This document shows, piece after piece, positions 6,162 through 14,150 of a stretch of 19,699 nt of DNA. The notes under the pieces are model-generated. The model worked only from the letters and a program-made list of their open reading frames with translations, ran no database searches and was not told where the DNA came from. Location: assembly GCA_963976395.1 (NCBI GenBank), contig CAXBLG010000065.1, positions 1-19,699 on the forward strand. Direction: 5' to 3'. Numbering within the stretch: position 1 is the stretch's first letter; every line of letters begins with the position of its first letter. This stretch comes from UBA11612 sp963976395 (GTDB lineage: Bacteria; Pseudomonadota; Alphaproteobacteria; Rhodospirillales; Rhodospirillaceae). The translations under genes were made by a program, and so were the position numbers.

Positions 6162-6746
6162 TTACTCTTCAATCGGAGCGCTAATATCGACCACGTGGTC
6201 GGGAATACCATATCCAATATCGATCCACCGCGCTTCCGTATAACTCACCACTCGAAAAACGGTGTCGCGGAAATCCAAAGCTTTGATCAGTGAAATCCCG
6301 GATACAAGGCAAGGAGGGCTTCCTTGAAACGGCAAGACAGGAAAAGAAATTTCCTGAATAGAGACATGACGTCCAGACGCCGTTGATGCAAGTTTCGTAC
6401 TTAGCAACGCGCATGGATGATCAGTAATCAGGTGCGTGGTTTTCCACATCTCGGTCGCAGTGTCAGCGCTGTCTGCAAAATCTAATAAGTTTGAACCGGT
6501 CAGATCAATACCTCCCATGCTGACAAGTCCAGTTGCAAAAAGCCTGACCCGCAACAGTGAAGAACTGATCACATCGATTAAAATGGTATTGGGCTGCAAC
6601 GTCGGATCCGGGTTCGTCAGATACGTCTGTAACGTCGGGATGCCACTGTCGCTGCGTAGCCCGCGCCACCGGTGTGCAAATCGACGGCAGATCGAAGACA
6701 TAGGAATCTGACTTATGTCCTCGCCAAGAGCTCCCCCAGCCAACAT
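6162..6746 (-). CDS. PAS_5-like (PF07310-type) sensory domain protein
   Basis: A protein of 194 residues from the chosen start. The order RRFAHRWRGLRSDSGIP, then NTILIDVISSSLLRVRLFATG, then GIDLTGSNLLDFAD, then LASTASGRHVSIQEISFPVLPF resembles the single-domain PAS_5 proteins common in Alphaproteobacteria, which look like stand-alone sensors with unknown ligand and partner. No kinase, cyclase or DNA-binding domain follows. I start at ATG 6746 because AAGGA (6758-6754) lies seven bases upstream and the PAS-like sequence begins shortly after. The frame is open to a GTG at 6875, but the added residues are cysteine-rich, do not resemble the family and lack a ribosome binding site. The coding sequence looks more AT-rich than its neighbours. 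Downstream, GCCCGTTTAAACAGGC (6121-6106, minus) may be a weak terminator stem. Confidence 0.65.
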   Translation of the reverse strand: MLAGGALGEDISQIPMSSICRRFAHRWRGLRSDSGIPTLQTYLTNPDPTLQPNTILIDVISSSLLRVRLFATGLVSMGGIDLTGSNLLDFADSADTATEMWKTTHLITDHPCALLSTKLASTASGRHVSIQEISFPVLPFQGSPPCLVSGISLIKALDFRDTVFRVVSYTEARWIDIGYGIPDHVVDISAPIEE

Positions 6747-6753
6747 ATATTTT

Positions 6754-6758
6754 TCCTT
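6754..6758 (-). promoter_or_regulatory. Ribosome binding site deciding the PAS gene start
   Basis: AAGGA on the minus strand lies seven bases before ATG 6746. No comparable site precedes the more distal GTG at 6875, so the shorter protein is preferred. Confidence 0.5.
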
Positions 6759-6923
6759 GTAGTCGTCACGATTTTCAACAATGCAGTTTGCCACGAGGAA
6801 TTCGGAAGCTAAATAACTCTTTGGAATCGTGAATAATTTAGTCAAACAGTCACAAGAATCGCCTTGGTCGCGCACACGATGGGCTACTCTTCAACTATAT
6901 GGTATAAATTGAGCTGCAAATAT

Positions 6924-6929
6924 GGGAGG
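6924..6929 (+). promoter_or_regulatory. Ribosome binding site deciding the TPR gene start
   Basis: GGGAGG lies seven bases before ATG 6937. An in-frame ATG at 6922 overlaps this site and is therefore unlikely to be used. A TATAAA at 6903-6908 could be a -10 element, but no matching -35 is visible. Confidence 0.65.
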
Positions 6930-6936
6930 CATTGTC

Positions 6937-7458
6937 ATGCTGAGTCGCATAATGACCTTAGCGAGCAGCGCAGTTCTTTACACAGGACTACTTGCCGGTG
7001 TCGAGGTTCATACAAACCCTGCACACGCACAACAGTTCGCACCCGGCAATCAGTTGGTCAATGAAAGTGCGTACGCCATTGGCCGTGAGGACTGGCGCAG
7101 CGCGGCAGATTTTGCTGAGAAAGCTATACGCAGTGGTGATCTAACGCTGGAGAATGTTCCCCCCGCTTATAACAACCTCTGCATTGCTTTAACGGGCGAA
7201 AGAAAGTTTTCCGAAGCCATAGACGCTTGTAATAAGGCGGTTGAGTTGCGCCCGCGCCAATGGAGCTTCTATAACAATCGCGCGAATATCTATTTCTATC
7301 AGGGGAATTTTGACCGAGCTTTGGCCGAATACTACAAAGCAATGGCGTTCAACTCAGATGGTAGCGTATTGATGCACAACATCGGCGTGACATTGGAATA
7401 TAGAAAACTCAGAGGACAGCGCTTGGGCATATCGTCCACGCCCGAAATATCCAGCTAG
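6937..7458 (+). CDS. Secreted TPR-repeat protein
   Basis: A 173-residue protein with a signal peptide (hydrophobic about 7-22, probable cleavage after AHA at 31) and about three tetratricopeptide units: roughly 45-70, 75-107 (PPAYNNLCIALTGERKFSEA) and 108-141 (WSFYNNRANIYFYQGNFDRA, ALAEYYKAMAFN). A fourth unit starts (LMHNIGVTLEYRKL) but breaks off into a short, non-repeat tail. TPR domains bind partner proteins; this one should act in the periplasm. No enzyme domain is present and I cannot name a specific family. It stands divergent from the PAS gene and convergent with the universal stress gene, whose stop is 10 bases away, so it is probably transcribed alone. Confidence 0.8.
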   Translation: MLSRIMTLASSAVLYTGLLAGVEVHTNPAHAQQFAPGNQLVNESAYAIGREDWRSAADFAEKAIRSGDLTLENVPPAYNNLCIALTGERKFSEAIDACNKAVELRPRQWSFYNNRANIYFYQGNFDRALAEYYKAMAFNSDGSVLMHNIGVTLEYRKLRGQRLGISSTPEISS

Positions 7459-7468
7459 ATCCGAGTCC

Positions 7469-8326
7469 TCAATGACACATGAGTACAGGCAGCGTTGCTT
7501 CGTGCATGACATAGCCCGTCACACTGCCAAGGATAAGTTGCCGCAGCTTTGAGCGCGTGTACGCCCCCATCACCATCAGATCCGCACCGACTTCAGTCGT
7601 CGCGGTCATCAAAGCCCTCCCGGTCCGGCTTTCCCGGGGCAAGACTTTACTGACGACGGCTTTTACGTCGTGGTGCGCAAGATAGGCTTCCAGATCTTCC
7701 GTAGGCGCAAACCACTCCTCTTCTTCCACTCGCAAAACCACGACTTCATCAGCCTGGGCGAAAAAAGGGCGAGCGGCAGCAACAGCCCGAGATGCCTCAG
7801 TGGACCCATTCCAGAATACAGCAATCCGCTTGAACGGGCCTCCTGGCATATCGCCTTCTTTTGGCCGTGGCGGCGTTGCCATTACAGGCCGACCGCTTTG
7901 CATCAGTGCCGCATTAAGGGTCATAAGTCCTGACGTTTCATTGTCGGGCGTTGGCCGCGCGAGCAAAGTGAGGTCCGCCCGACAAGATTTCAGAGCCACC
8001 AACTGTTCTTCTATTCCGGTTTCTTCAAGCCAATTAACACCGCCCGTGTCCTCGAGACCGGCGCCTGCTATGACTTTGTCATACATAGCCCGTGTATCCT
8101 TGCTACGCGCCGAAGCAGCGCGCTCAGCAATTTCCATCATCTCGTCAACAACCGCACCGGACATGGCTTCGCCGACCAGCGGCAAGCCAGCCACCGGATC
8201 AGGCCTCACATGCAACGCATCGACGTGACAGTGATAATTCTTGGCCAGGCGCAATGCAGATTCTAGAGCCGCCCGTCCGCCGGAGGTGTCGTTAACAATA
8301 GCGAGTACGTTTTTTATGGCAGACAT
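7469..8326 (-). CDS. Universal stress protein, tandem UspA domains
   Basis: A 285-residue protein with two UspA-type domains: about 1-150 (starting KNVLAIVNDTSGGRAALESA) and about 165-285 (starting FKRIAVFWNGSTEASRAVAA). Such tandem proteins are cytoplasmic and accumulate under stress. The C-terminal nucleotide-binding loop GAYTRSKLRQLILGSVT (254-270) keeps the first glycine and the final G-S, but the middle glycine of the GX2GX9G(S/T) motif is Thr, so ATP binding is uncertain. The start is very clear: AAGGAGGG (8340-8333) lies six bases before ATG. It is the last gene of a probable pdxH-fieF-usp transcript, 86 bases after the fieF stop, but the strong ribosome site leaves room for its own control. 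Confidence 0.9.
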   Translation of the reverse strand: MSAIKNVLAIVNDTSGGRAALESALRLAKNYHCHVDALHVRPDPVAGLPLVGEAMSGAVVDEMMEIAERAASARSKDTRAMYDKVIAGAGLEDTGGVNWLEETGIEEQLVALKSCRADLTLLARPTPDNETSGLMTLNAALMQSGRPVMATPPRPKEGDMPGGPFKRIAVFWNGSTEASRAVAAARPFFAQADEVVVLRVEEEEWFAPTEDLEAYLAHHDVKAVVSKVLPRESRTGRALMTATTEVGADLMVMGAYTRSKLRQLILGSVTGYVMHEATLPVLMCH

Positions 8327-8412
8327 AACGCGCCCTCCTTTGGCCTCGGCATGGCTCCATCATGCTACCTAAGCTGAGCCTCTGCAATGCCGCAACAAGG
8401 TCCACCGGACCA

Positions 8413-9372
8413 TCAATGCAACGGACTTCCAATTGCAGGATGGAACTCTTTCACGCCTTCTGGATCTTGATGAATGATAACATCAGAAGACGGAAACGCA
8501 GCCAGCACGGCTTTTTCAACATCGTCGGAAATCCGGTGCGCCTCCAGCAACGATATCCCGCGTTCCAAAACTATATGCATCTGAATAAATTTGTGGAGAC
8601 CCGCAGATCGGGTACGCAATTCGTGTACGCTGAGAACCTTTGGGTGCCTGAGCGCTATGGCGCAGACATTTGCCCGATCTTCGTCGGGAAGTTCCCGATC
8701 CATTAATAGATTAACCGACTGGGTCGCAATTTTGATAGCATTGTAGATGAGAAACAGGCTGATACCCACGCCGAAAACCGGATCAGCCCAGTTCATGCCG
8801 AAATTTGACGACAGCACCAAAGCGACAATAACGCTCGCATTCATGAAGAGGTCGCCGGTGTAATGAAGAGAATCCGCACCCACCGCCACGGACCCTGTTC
8901 TCTTGATTACATACTTTTGAAACTGAACGAGAATAATAGTGAGGATGATCGCAAATACGATCACGGCGATACCAAGTTCGCTTTCGGTGATTTGTGATTC
9001 ATCACCAAACCTGCTCGCCGCCTCGATCATTACCAAGACAGCCGAGCCAGTGATAAAGGCGGATTGCCCAAGGCCTGATAGCGGCTCGGCCTTGCCGTGT
9101 CCAAACCGATGATCGGAATCCGCTGGCGTGAGGGCAACTCTAATTGCCATGTAATTCAAAATTGATGCCAACAGATCCAATGCTGAGTCTGCGAGACTCG
9201 ATAACAATGCCACCGAGCCCGTAACAAAATACGCCCAGGACTTAACGCCTACCAGCACGGCGGCAATCCCTATCGCAGCGTAGGTCGCAGCACGCATGAG
9301 AGTGGATCGGCTCACCGCTCTCTTATCCTTAGCGTCGGATTCCTCGGCTGGTTCTTTCTCTGCAATGGTCAT
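8413..9372 (-). CDS. fieF: Cation diffusion facilitator, FieF-like divalent metal efflux pump
   Basis: A 319-residue inner-membrane metal/proton antiporter. The transport-site residues of E. coli FieF (YiiP: D45, D49, H153, D157) align with D62 and D66 in SSLADSALDLL and H170 and D174 in ADSLHYTGDLF. The DHRFGHGKAEPLSGL motif (second site) and the cytoplasmic C-terminal domain ending VIIHQDPEGV are also kept. It should export Zn(II), Fe(II) or similar ions; the specificity cannot be decided, so the symbol reflects family only. I chose ATG 9372, which overlaps the pdxH stop as ATGA. A GTG at 9396 would add eight residues, but its upstream GAGGG is too close to act as ribosome site. The N-terminal 20 residues are acidic and lysine-rich. 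Confidence 0.9.
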   Translation of the reverse strand: MTIAEKEPAEESDAKDKRAVSRSTLMRAATYAAIGIAAVLVGVKSWAYFVTGSVALLSSLADSALDLLASILNYMAIRVALTPADSDHRFGHGKAEPLSGLGQSAFITGSAVLVMIEAASRFGDESQITESELGIAVIVFAIILTIILVQFQKYVIKRTGSVAVGADSLHYTGDLFMNASVIVALVLSSNFGMNWADPVFGVGISLFLIYNAIKIATQSVNLLMDRELPDEDRANVCAIALRHPKVLSVHELRTRSAGLHKFIQMHIVLERGISLLEAHRISDDVEKAVLAAFPSSDVIIHQDPEGVKEFHPAIGSPLH

Positions 9373-9983
9373 GGATACAGTCGGTTCGTTTCCCACCCCT
9401 CGCCGAGGCGGGTATAGACAAGCCGATCATGAAGACGATCACGCACATCCTGCCAAAATTCTATAACGGTCGGTGTCAGACAGTAGCCCTTCCAGCTTTC
9501 TAGGCGCGGAACGTCTTTACCTTTAAAGCGGGCTTCCATTCTCTCAAAATCCGCGAGCAAGGTTTCGCGGTCGTCCAACAGGTGTGACTGCCGAGAGGCC
9601 CAAGCCGCAAGCTGGCTTTGACGCGGACGTGAAGCGTGGTAGGCGTCGGCATCAACATCGCTCATAAATTCGACGGCACCTTCGACCCGCACCTGACGTT
9701 TCAGCGATTTCCAATGAAAACAAAGGGACGCAAATTTATTGTTTGCCAGTTCAGCACCCTTGCGGCTCTCGGTATTTGTATAGAATACAAATCCGCGTGC
9801 GTTTACATCCTTCATCAGAACCATGCGAACTGATGGACGCCCTTCGGGCGTCGCGGTCGCCAAACTCATCGCATTCGGCACATCAGGCTCGGCAACTATC
9901 GCCTCTTCATACCATTGCCGAAACAAGGTGATGGGATCAGAAATTGTGGAAATGAGCGGTGGCGAGTCCATAGGCTCCAACAT
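9369..9983 (-). CDS. pdxH: Pyridoxamine 5'-phosphate oxidase
   Basis: A 204-residue FMN enzyme that oxidises pyridoxine or pyridoxamine 5'-phosphate to pyridoxal 5'-phosphate in the cytoplasm. Length and motifs fit: RMVLMKDVNARGFVFYTN (53-70) and the FHWKSLKRQVRVEG block (89-102) for FMN, SRPRQSQLAAWASRQS (118-133), and the C-terminal family signature VIEFWQDVRDRLHDR (173-187). ATG 9983 is used; a second ATG four codons in is possible, and neither has a good ribosome site. The stop overlaps the FieF-like start by ATGA, so the two are probably co-translated. The upstream region carries a consensus TTGACA on the minus strand at 10035-10030. Confidence 0.95.
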   Translation of the reverse strand: MLEPMDSPPLISTISDPITLFRQWYEEAIVAEPDVPNAMSLATATPEGRPSVRMVLMKDVNARGFVFYTNTESRKGAELANNKFASLCFHWKSLKRQVRVEGAVEFMSDVDADAYHASRPRQSQLAAWASRQSHLLDDRETLLADFERMEARFKGKDVPRLESWKGYCLTPTVIEFWQDVRDRLHDRLVYTRLGEGWETNRLYP

Positions 9984-10029
9984 AATGGAAAAGAAGGTCG
10001 GTTCGTAAAGTCGTCTTTGGCTAGCGCCT

Positions 10030-10035
10030 TGTCAA
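10030..10035 (-). promoter_or_regulatory. Possible -35 element of the pdxH operon
   Basis: A perfect TTGACA on the minus strand lies 47 bases upstream of the pdxH start. No good -10 hexamer is visible 16-18 bases further on (GACTTT at best), so the promoter is incomplete as read. Confidence 0.25.
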
Positions 10036-10104
10036 TATTGAGGCTTTTCACCGTTTACCCCATTAAAAAACTGCGAATCGCCCTTATTTTGCCACCATTC
10101 TCAG

Positions 10105-10132
10105 TTGAAATCGTTAGTGTCATTAGTCGAAT
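10105..10132 (+). promoter_or_regulatory. Possible promoter of the glycine-zipper lipoprotein gene
   Basis: TTGAAA (10105-10110) and TCGAAT (10127-10132) are 16 bases apart and match the -35 and -10 consensus at five and four of six positions. It lies in the 219-base divergent region between pdxH and this gene, about 70 bases before the ATG at 10203. Confidence 0.35.
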
Positions 10133-10202
10133 CGTCTCAGAGATGCGTCTAAGAGGAATATTCATAGAGTAGTGCCGGAAGGACAAAAGTAAGGTGCCCG
10201 CC

Positions 10203-10691
10203 ATGCTTACAATCGTTTCAAAGAAATCTATAGCCATCACTATGCTGGTTTCAGCGTTGGCGCTTAGCGGCTGCGCGGAAAACGCAGGCCAAAAGGAAAC
10301 CGGCGGAGCCCTGCTCGGCGCGGCCCTGGGCGGCTTGCTCGGCTCACAATTCGGCAGCGGCGGAGGCAGATTGGCCGCGACGGCCTTCGGTACCTTGGCC
10401 GGCGCTGCCGTGGGCAGTTCCATCGGCCGGAACATGGACGAGGTTGACCGCATGAAAATGCGTCAAGCCGAGCGCGTTGCCTATACGGCGCCGCTGAACG
10501 AAACAATTGTCTGGAACAATCCGGATAGCGGCAACCATGGATCCTTCACCCCTGTCCGTGATGGCCGCACCGACGGCGGCGCATATTGCCGTGAGTTCCA
10601 GTCAGAAATCATCGTCGGCGGTAAAAAAGAAGAAGGGTTCGGCACAGCCTGTCGCCAACCCGACGGCACCTGGAAAATTGTTGAGAATTAG
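10203..10691 (+). CDS. Glycine-zipper lipoprotein, 17 kDa surface antigen-like
   Basis: A 162-residue lipoprotein. The signal sequence ends in the lipobox ALSGC with the lipidated Cys at 24. Residues about 33-77 form a glycine-zipper two-pass segment (GGALLGAALGGLLGSQFG and GTLAGAAVGSSIGRNMDE). The C-terminal domain YCREFQSEIIVGGKKEE, then FGTACRQPDGTWKIV, matches the rickettsial 17 kDa surface antigen family, widespread in Alphaproteobacteria. It should sit in the outer membrane or periplasm with a structural role; the exact function is unknown. ATG 10203 follows AAGG (10191-10194); an in-frame GTG at 10194 is less likely. A strong terminator follows, so it is probably a single-gene transcript. 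Confidence 0.88.
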   Translation: MLTIVSKKSIAITMLVSALALSGCAENAGQKETGGALLGAALGGLLGSQFGSGGGRLAATAFGTLAGAAVGSSIGRNMDEVDRMKMRQAERVAYTAPLNETIVWNNPDSGNHGSFTPVRDGRTDGGAYCREFQSEIIVGGKKEEGFGTACRQPDGTWKIVEN

Positions 10692-10720
10692 ACCATCAGT
10701 TTAATGTCAGCAGGTGGACG

Positions 10721-10751
10721 GGGCGGCTTATGAGAGCCGCCCTTTCTTCTT
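10721..10751 (+). terminator. Rho-independent terminator after the lipoprotein gene
   Basis: GGGCGGCT (10721-10728) pairs perfectly with AGCCGCCC (10735-10742) around TATGAG, followed by TTTCTTCTT. The T-tract is on the plus strand only. It sits 30 bases after the lipoprotein stop and nine bases before the stop codon of the convergent YihY gene. Confidence 0.85.
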
Positions 10752-10759
10752 AGTACACT

Positions 10760-12127
10760 TTACGTCGATGGCTTCACGGGGTCGCTCTTTTGGTCTTTGG
10801 TTTCATCTGGCGGCATCACAACCCGCGCCAAACTCACGCTAAGTAATGTTTGTTCCGAATCCGCGGCACTCTTAAGATAAGAATTCAAGCGACGTCCCAA
10901 ATCACTATCACGCAGGTTCGAAAAATCAGAACCACCTAGATCCAATCCCAAGCCGAAATGGTGAACGAGGTCGGCTAGCGGGGTCCGCGTCAAATCGCGA
11001 ATTAACACCCATCGATTCTCGTCCGACATGATGACAAAACGGCCCTGTCGCAAGTCATCCAAAACGGACGCTAAAACCGGTTCGGGTGCCATGACCAGCT
11101 TCGCAAGGTTCTCCGTCCGCACCCCCTGGCCGTGCCGTAAAAACATTGATAGCCGCGAAAGAACTTCTAATCCCAGAAGCAATCGCCCTGCTGGGCCAGA
11201 GCCAATACCTGCAATGGCCGTACGCCAATCAGGGAGCGCCGCTGTTATCACTGCGCCCGCCAGCACCGCCACCCATATCAAAAACACCCAGATGAGAAAC
11301 ACCGGCACAGCGGCCACGGCACCGTAGATAGCCTGATAAGACGTCATGCCCACAACAACCTGTGCGAAACCATATCGCAGGCCAGCAAGAAGAAGCGCGG
11401 CTATTCCTGCGCCCATCAGTGCGTCCTTCAATCGTACACGCCGATTGGGGACAACGATATAGATGAAGGTGAGCGCAACCCATGTGAGGAGCGCGGGCGT
11501 AATGGAACCGAGCATGAGACCAAGAACTGATTCGTCCGTGCTATTCGATAGCAGCCGCGCAAACGAAAAGTATCCGGATAATGAAAAACTAAGGCCGAGC
11601 AATAACGGACCAACCGTCATAACCGTCCACAACACTAATAGTCGCAGCAAAAGTCGACGCGGACGGATAACTCGAAATATGTGATTAAAGGCCGCTTCAA
11701 TTGTTAACAGAAGCAAAAGGGCCGTAACGATTAAACCGATAGCTCCGAATGCCGTCAACTGGCCGGCAGATTCGATAAAACCGGCCAGAGTATCGCTGAT
11801 GCGTAAGCCCGTATCCGGCACGAGGTTGCCGATCACAAAGTCCTGCGCGCGAACGCGTAGCTCATTAAACTGTGGGAAAGCGGCCAGCACCGCGAACACC
11901 AAAGACAGCGCTGGAACAACCGCTAACGACGTAGAATAGCTCAGGGCAGCCGCCGTACGTCGAATTTGCTCCTCCCCCATCCTCCGCGCAAAGAAAGGAA
12001 TGGCACGCTCAGGAGTGGTCAGCGCCGCCTCCGAGGCTTCCCATATTGCGCGGCGAACCTTTTTCAGGCGTTTGGTAACGTGCTCGGGTATAAATGCAGG
12101 TGCCATAGATTCGGTTACCTTGCCCAT
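10760..12127 (-). CDS. YihY/BrkB family inner-membrane protein
   Basis: A 455-residue membrane protein of the YihY/UPF0761 (BrkB) family. After a basic N-terminus, the diagnostic segment RRTAAALSYSTSLAVVPALS (57-76) leads into about six hydrophobic helices, including LTAFGAIGLIVTALLLLLTI, VLWTVMTVGPLLLGLSFSL and the conserved AIYGAVAAVPVFLIWVFLIW. From about 320 a soluble domain follows (GRLLLGLEVLSRLSMFLRHG onward), similar to the winged-helix-like tail of longer family members, ending in a polar tail rich in K, D and S. The transported substrate is unknown, and the old ribonuclease BN name was a misassignment. ATG 12127 lacks a ribosome site; ATG 12106, ten bases after AAGG, is a fair alternative. 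It is divergent from fabI with 73 bases between. Confidence 0.88.
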   Translation of the reverse strand: MGKVTESMAPAFIPEHVTKRLKKVRRAIWEASEAALTTPERAIPFFARRMGEEQIRRTAAALSYSTSLAVVPALSLVFAVLAAFPQFNELRVRAQDFVIGNLVPDTGLRISDTLAGFIESAGQLTAFGAIGLIVTALLLLLTIEAAFNHIFRVIRPRRLLLRLLVLWTVMTVGPLLLGLSFSLSGYFSFARLLSNSTDESVLGLMLGSITPALLTWVALTFIYIVVPNRRVRLKDALMGAGIAALLLAGLRYGFAQVVVGMTSYQAIYGAVAAVPVFLIWVFLIWVAVLAGAVITAALPDWRTAIAGIGSGPAGRLLLGLEVLSRLSMFLRHGQGVRTENLAKLVMAPEPVLASVLDDLRQGRFVIMSDENRWVLIRDLTRTPLADLVHHFGLGLDLGGSDFSNLRDSDLGRRLNSYLKSAADSEQTLLSVSLARVVMPPDETKDQKSDPVKPST

Positions 12128-12200
12128 CGGATGGTTTCGTGTAGGATGCCGTAACTTATTGGTTCCTGGAAGCTTTTGGTTGAAAAATTAGGTATTAGAG

Positions 12201-13040
12201 ATGGCTGAACAACAGCTTTTGATGGCGGGTAAAAAAGGGCTGATCATGGGCGTTGCCAATGATCGCTCGATTGCGTGGGGTATTGCCCAGCAGGTGGCCG
12301 CTCAAGGTGCCAACCTAGCTTTCACTTACCAAGGAGAGGCTTTGGAGCGACGGGTCAAACCCCTTGCGGAAAGCGTCCAATCTTCACTCGTCCTACCCTG
12401 TGATGTGACGGATACGGCGTCGGTAGAACGTGTTTTTGTTGAAATTGAGAAGAAATGGGGCGACCTGGACTTCTTGGTCCACGCCATCGCCTATTCAGAC
12501 AAGGAGCAGTTGCGCGGCCGCTACGTGGATACAACGCGCGACAATTTCCATAAGACCATGGAGATTTCCTGCTATTCATTCACCGAAGTTTGCCGGATGG
12601 CAGCCCCCCTTATGAAAAATGGCGGCAGCTTCGTTACTCTTAGCTATCTCGGCGCCGAGCGCGTAACACCCCACTACAACGTGATGGGTGTGGCGAAGGC
12701 CGCCCTTGAAGCAAGTGTCCGCTACTTAGCTACCGATCTTGGCCCCCAAAACATTCGCGTCAACGCCATATCCGCCGGACCGATTAAGACATTAGCCGCC
12801 TCCGGAATCGGCGACTTCCGTTACATTCTGAAATGGAACGAATTGAACGCGCCGATGGATCGAAACGTCACCATTGAAGATGTGGGTAAATCGGGCCTCT
12901 ATCTCCTGAGCAGCTTAGGTAGCGGCGTTACAGGCGAAGTTCATCACGTAGACTGCGGCTATCATACGGTAGGTATGATGGCGCCAGAATCGGCACAGGA
13001 CATTTCGGACCTGTTTGCAGGCGCCAACCTCACCGATTGA
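12201..13040 (+). CDS. fabI: Enoyl-[acyl-carrier-protein] reductase (NADH)
   Basis: A 279-residue short-chain dehydrogenase-fold enzyme that reduces enoyl-ACP in the last step of each fatty-acid elongation round. The nucleotide-binding segment GLIMGVANDRSIAWGIA (13-29) and the FabI block LSYLGAERVTPHYNVMGVAK (147-166) are seen, with the catalytic pair Y159-x6-K166 matching E. coli Y156/K163. ISAGPIKTLAASGI and the substrate-loop region follow normally. Length is slightly above E. coli FabI (262) because of a longer C-terminus. Only a poor ribosome site is visible before ATG 12201. The aroC gene starts four bases after its stop, so the two are co-transcribed. It is the expected target type for triclosan-like inhibitors. 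Confidence 0.96.
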   Translation: MAEQQLLMAGKKGLIMGVANDRSIAWGIAQQVAAQGANLAFTYQGEALERRVKPLAESVQSSLVLPCDVTDTASVERVFVEIEKKWGDLDFLVHAIAYSDKEQLRGRYVDTTRDNFHKTMEISCYSFTEVCRMAAPLMKNGGSFVTLSYLGAERVTPHYNVMGVAKAALEASVRYLATDLGPQNIRVNAISAGPIKTLAASGIGDFRYILKWNELNAPMDRNVTIEDVGKSGLYLLSSLGSGVTGEVHHVDCGYHTVGMMAPESAQDISDLFAGANLTD

Positions 13041-13044
13041 CGCG

Positions 13045-14133
13045 ATGTCTAGCAACACATTCGGCACCCTCTTCCGCTTCACCACATTTGGGGAAAGCCA
13101 CGGTCCGGCGTTGGGGTGTGTAGTTGATGGTGTTCCGCCGCGCATCCGGCTAGAGGAAAGCGACATTCAAGTATGGCTGGATAAGCGCAAGCCTGGCCAA
13201 TCCAAATACACCACACAACGGCGCGAGCCGGACGAAATTAAAATTCTCTCGGGAGTATTCGAGGGTGTCACCACCGGCACGCCGATCGGTTTGATGATCG
13301 AAAACAAAGACGCTCGATCGAAGGACTACGGCGACATTGCCGAGAAGTTTCGCCCCGGTCACGCCGACTACACGTATTGGAAAAAATACGGTGTACGCGA
13401 CTACCGCGGAGGCGGACGGCAATCCGCCCGGGAAACGGCTATGCGCGTAGCCGCGGGGGCAATAGCGCGCAAAGTGCTCGCCAACCGCCTCGGCGCGGAG
13501 GTCAAGGTTCGCGGTGCTTTAATTCAGATTGGGCCGCATAAAATTGATCGCGCAAATTGGGATTGGGCGGAGCTAGACCGCAACCCCTTTTTCTCTCCTG
13601 ACGCAAAGGCCGTTAAGACTTGGGCCGACTATCTGGATGATATTCGTAAAAGCGGATCGTCCGCCGGCGCCGTCATTGAGGTGATTGCTGACGGTATTCC
13701 GGCAGGTCTGGGCGCCCCTGTTTATGGTAAGTTGGACGCAGACATCGCCAGCGCTTTAATGAGCATCAATGCTGCCAAAGGCGTGGAGATCGGAGACGGG
13801 TTTGCGACAGCGGCAATGACCGGAGAGGACAACGCAGATGAAATGCGCATGGGAAAAGCCGGTGACGTAGAATTCGTATCCAACCATGCCGGAGGCATTC
13901 TTGGCGGCATCTCGTCTGGCCAACCTCTCGTCGCGCGCCTTGCTATCAAGCCGACCAGTTCCATCTTAAGTCCGCGCCAAACTATCGACATTCACGGCAA
14001 TGATACGGAGATTGTTACCAAGGGTCGCCATGACCCCTGCGTCGGCATTCGCGGTGTTCCCGTAGCCGAAGCCATGCTGGCGATTGTGCTAGCGGATCAT
14101 CTGCTTCGCCACCAAGCACAATGCGGCACATAA
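13045..14133 (+). CDS. aroC: Chorismate synthase
   Basis: A 362-residue enzyme converting 5-enolpyruvylshikimate 3-phosphate to chorismate, the branch point to aromatic amino acids and folate; it needs reduced FMN. Family blocks are all present: GESHGPALGCVVDGVPP (16-32) with catalytic H19, KYTTQRREPDEIKILSGVFEG, RPGHADYTYWKKYGVRDYRG with H106, GGRQSARETAMRVAAGAIAR, and the final RHDPCVGIRGVPVAEAM. I start at ATG 13045 (MSSNTFGTLF), the conserved N-terminus, rather than an in-frame ATG at 13015 that overlaps the fabI tail. It lies between fabI and sppA with gaps of 4 and 17 bases. Confidence 0.97.
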   Translation: MSSNTFGTLFRFTTFGESHGPALGCVVDGVPPRIRLEESDIQVWLDKRKPGQSKYTTQRREPDEIKILSGVFEGVTTGTPIGLMIENKDARSKDYGDIAEKFRPGHADYTYWKKYGVRDYRGGGRQSARETAMRVAAGAIARKVLANRLGAEVKVRGALIQIGPHKIDRANWDWAELDRNPFFSPDAKAVKTWADYLDDIRKSGSSAGAVIEVIADGIPAGLGAPVYGKLDADIASALMSINAAKGVEIGDGFATAAMTGEDNADEMRMGKAGDVEFVSNHAGGILGGISSGQPLVARLAIKPTSSILSPRQTIDIHGNDTEIVTKGRHDPCVGIRGVPVAEAMLAIVLADHLLRHQAQCGT

Positions 14134-14150
14134 TTTAAGCGAGGAATTCA

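Noticed and set aside
8399..8411. GGTCC-ACC-GGACC stem after the FieF-like gene as a terminator
   Set aside because: Only five base pairs with a three-base loop and no T-tract on either strand.
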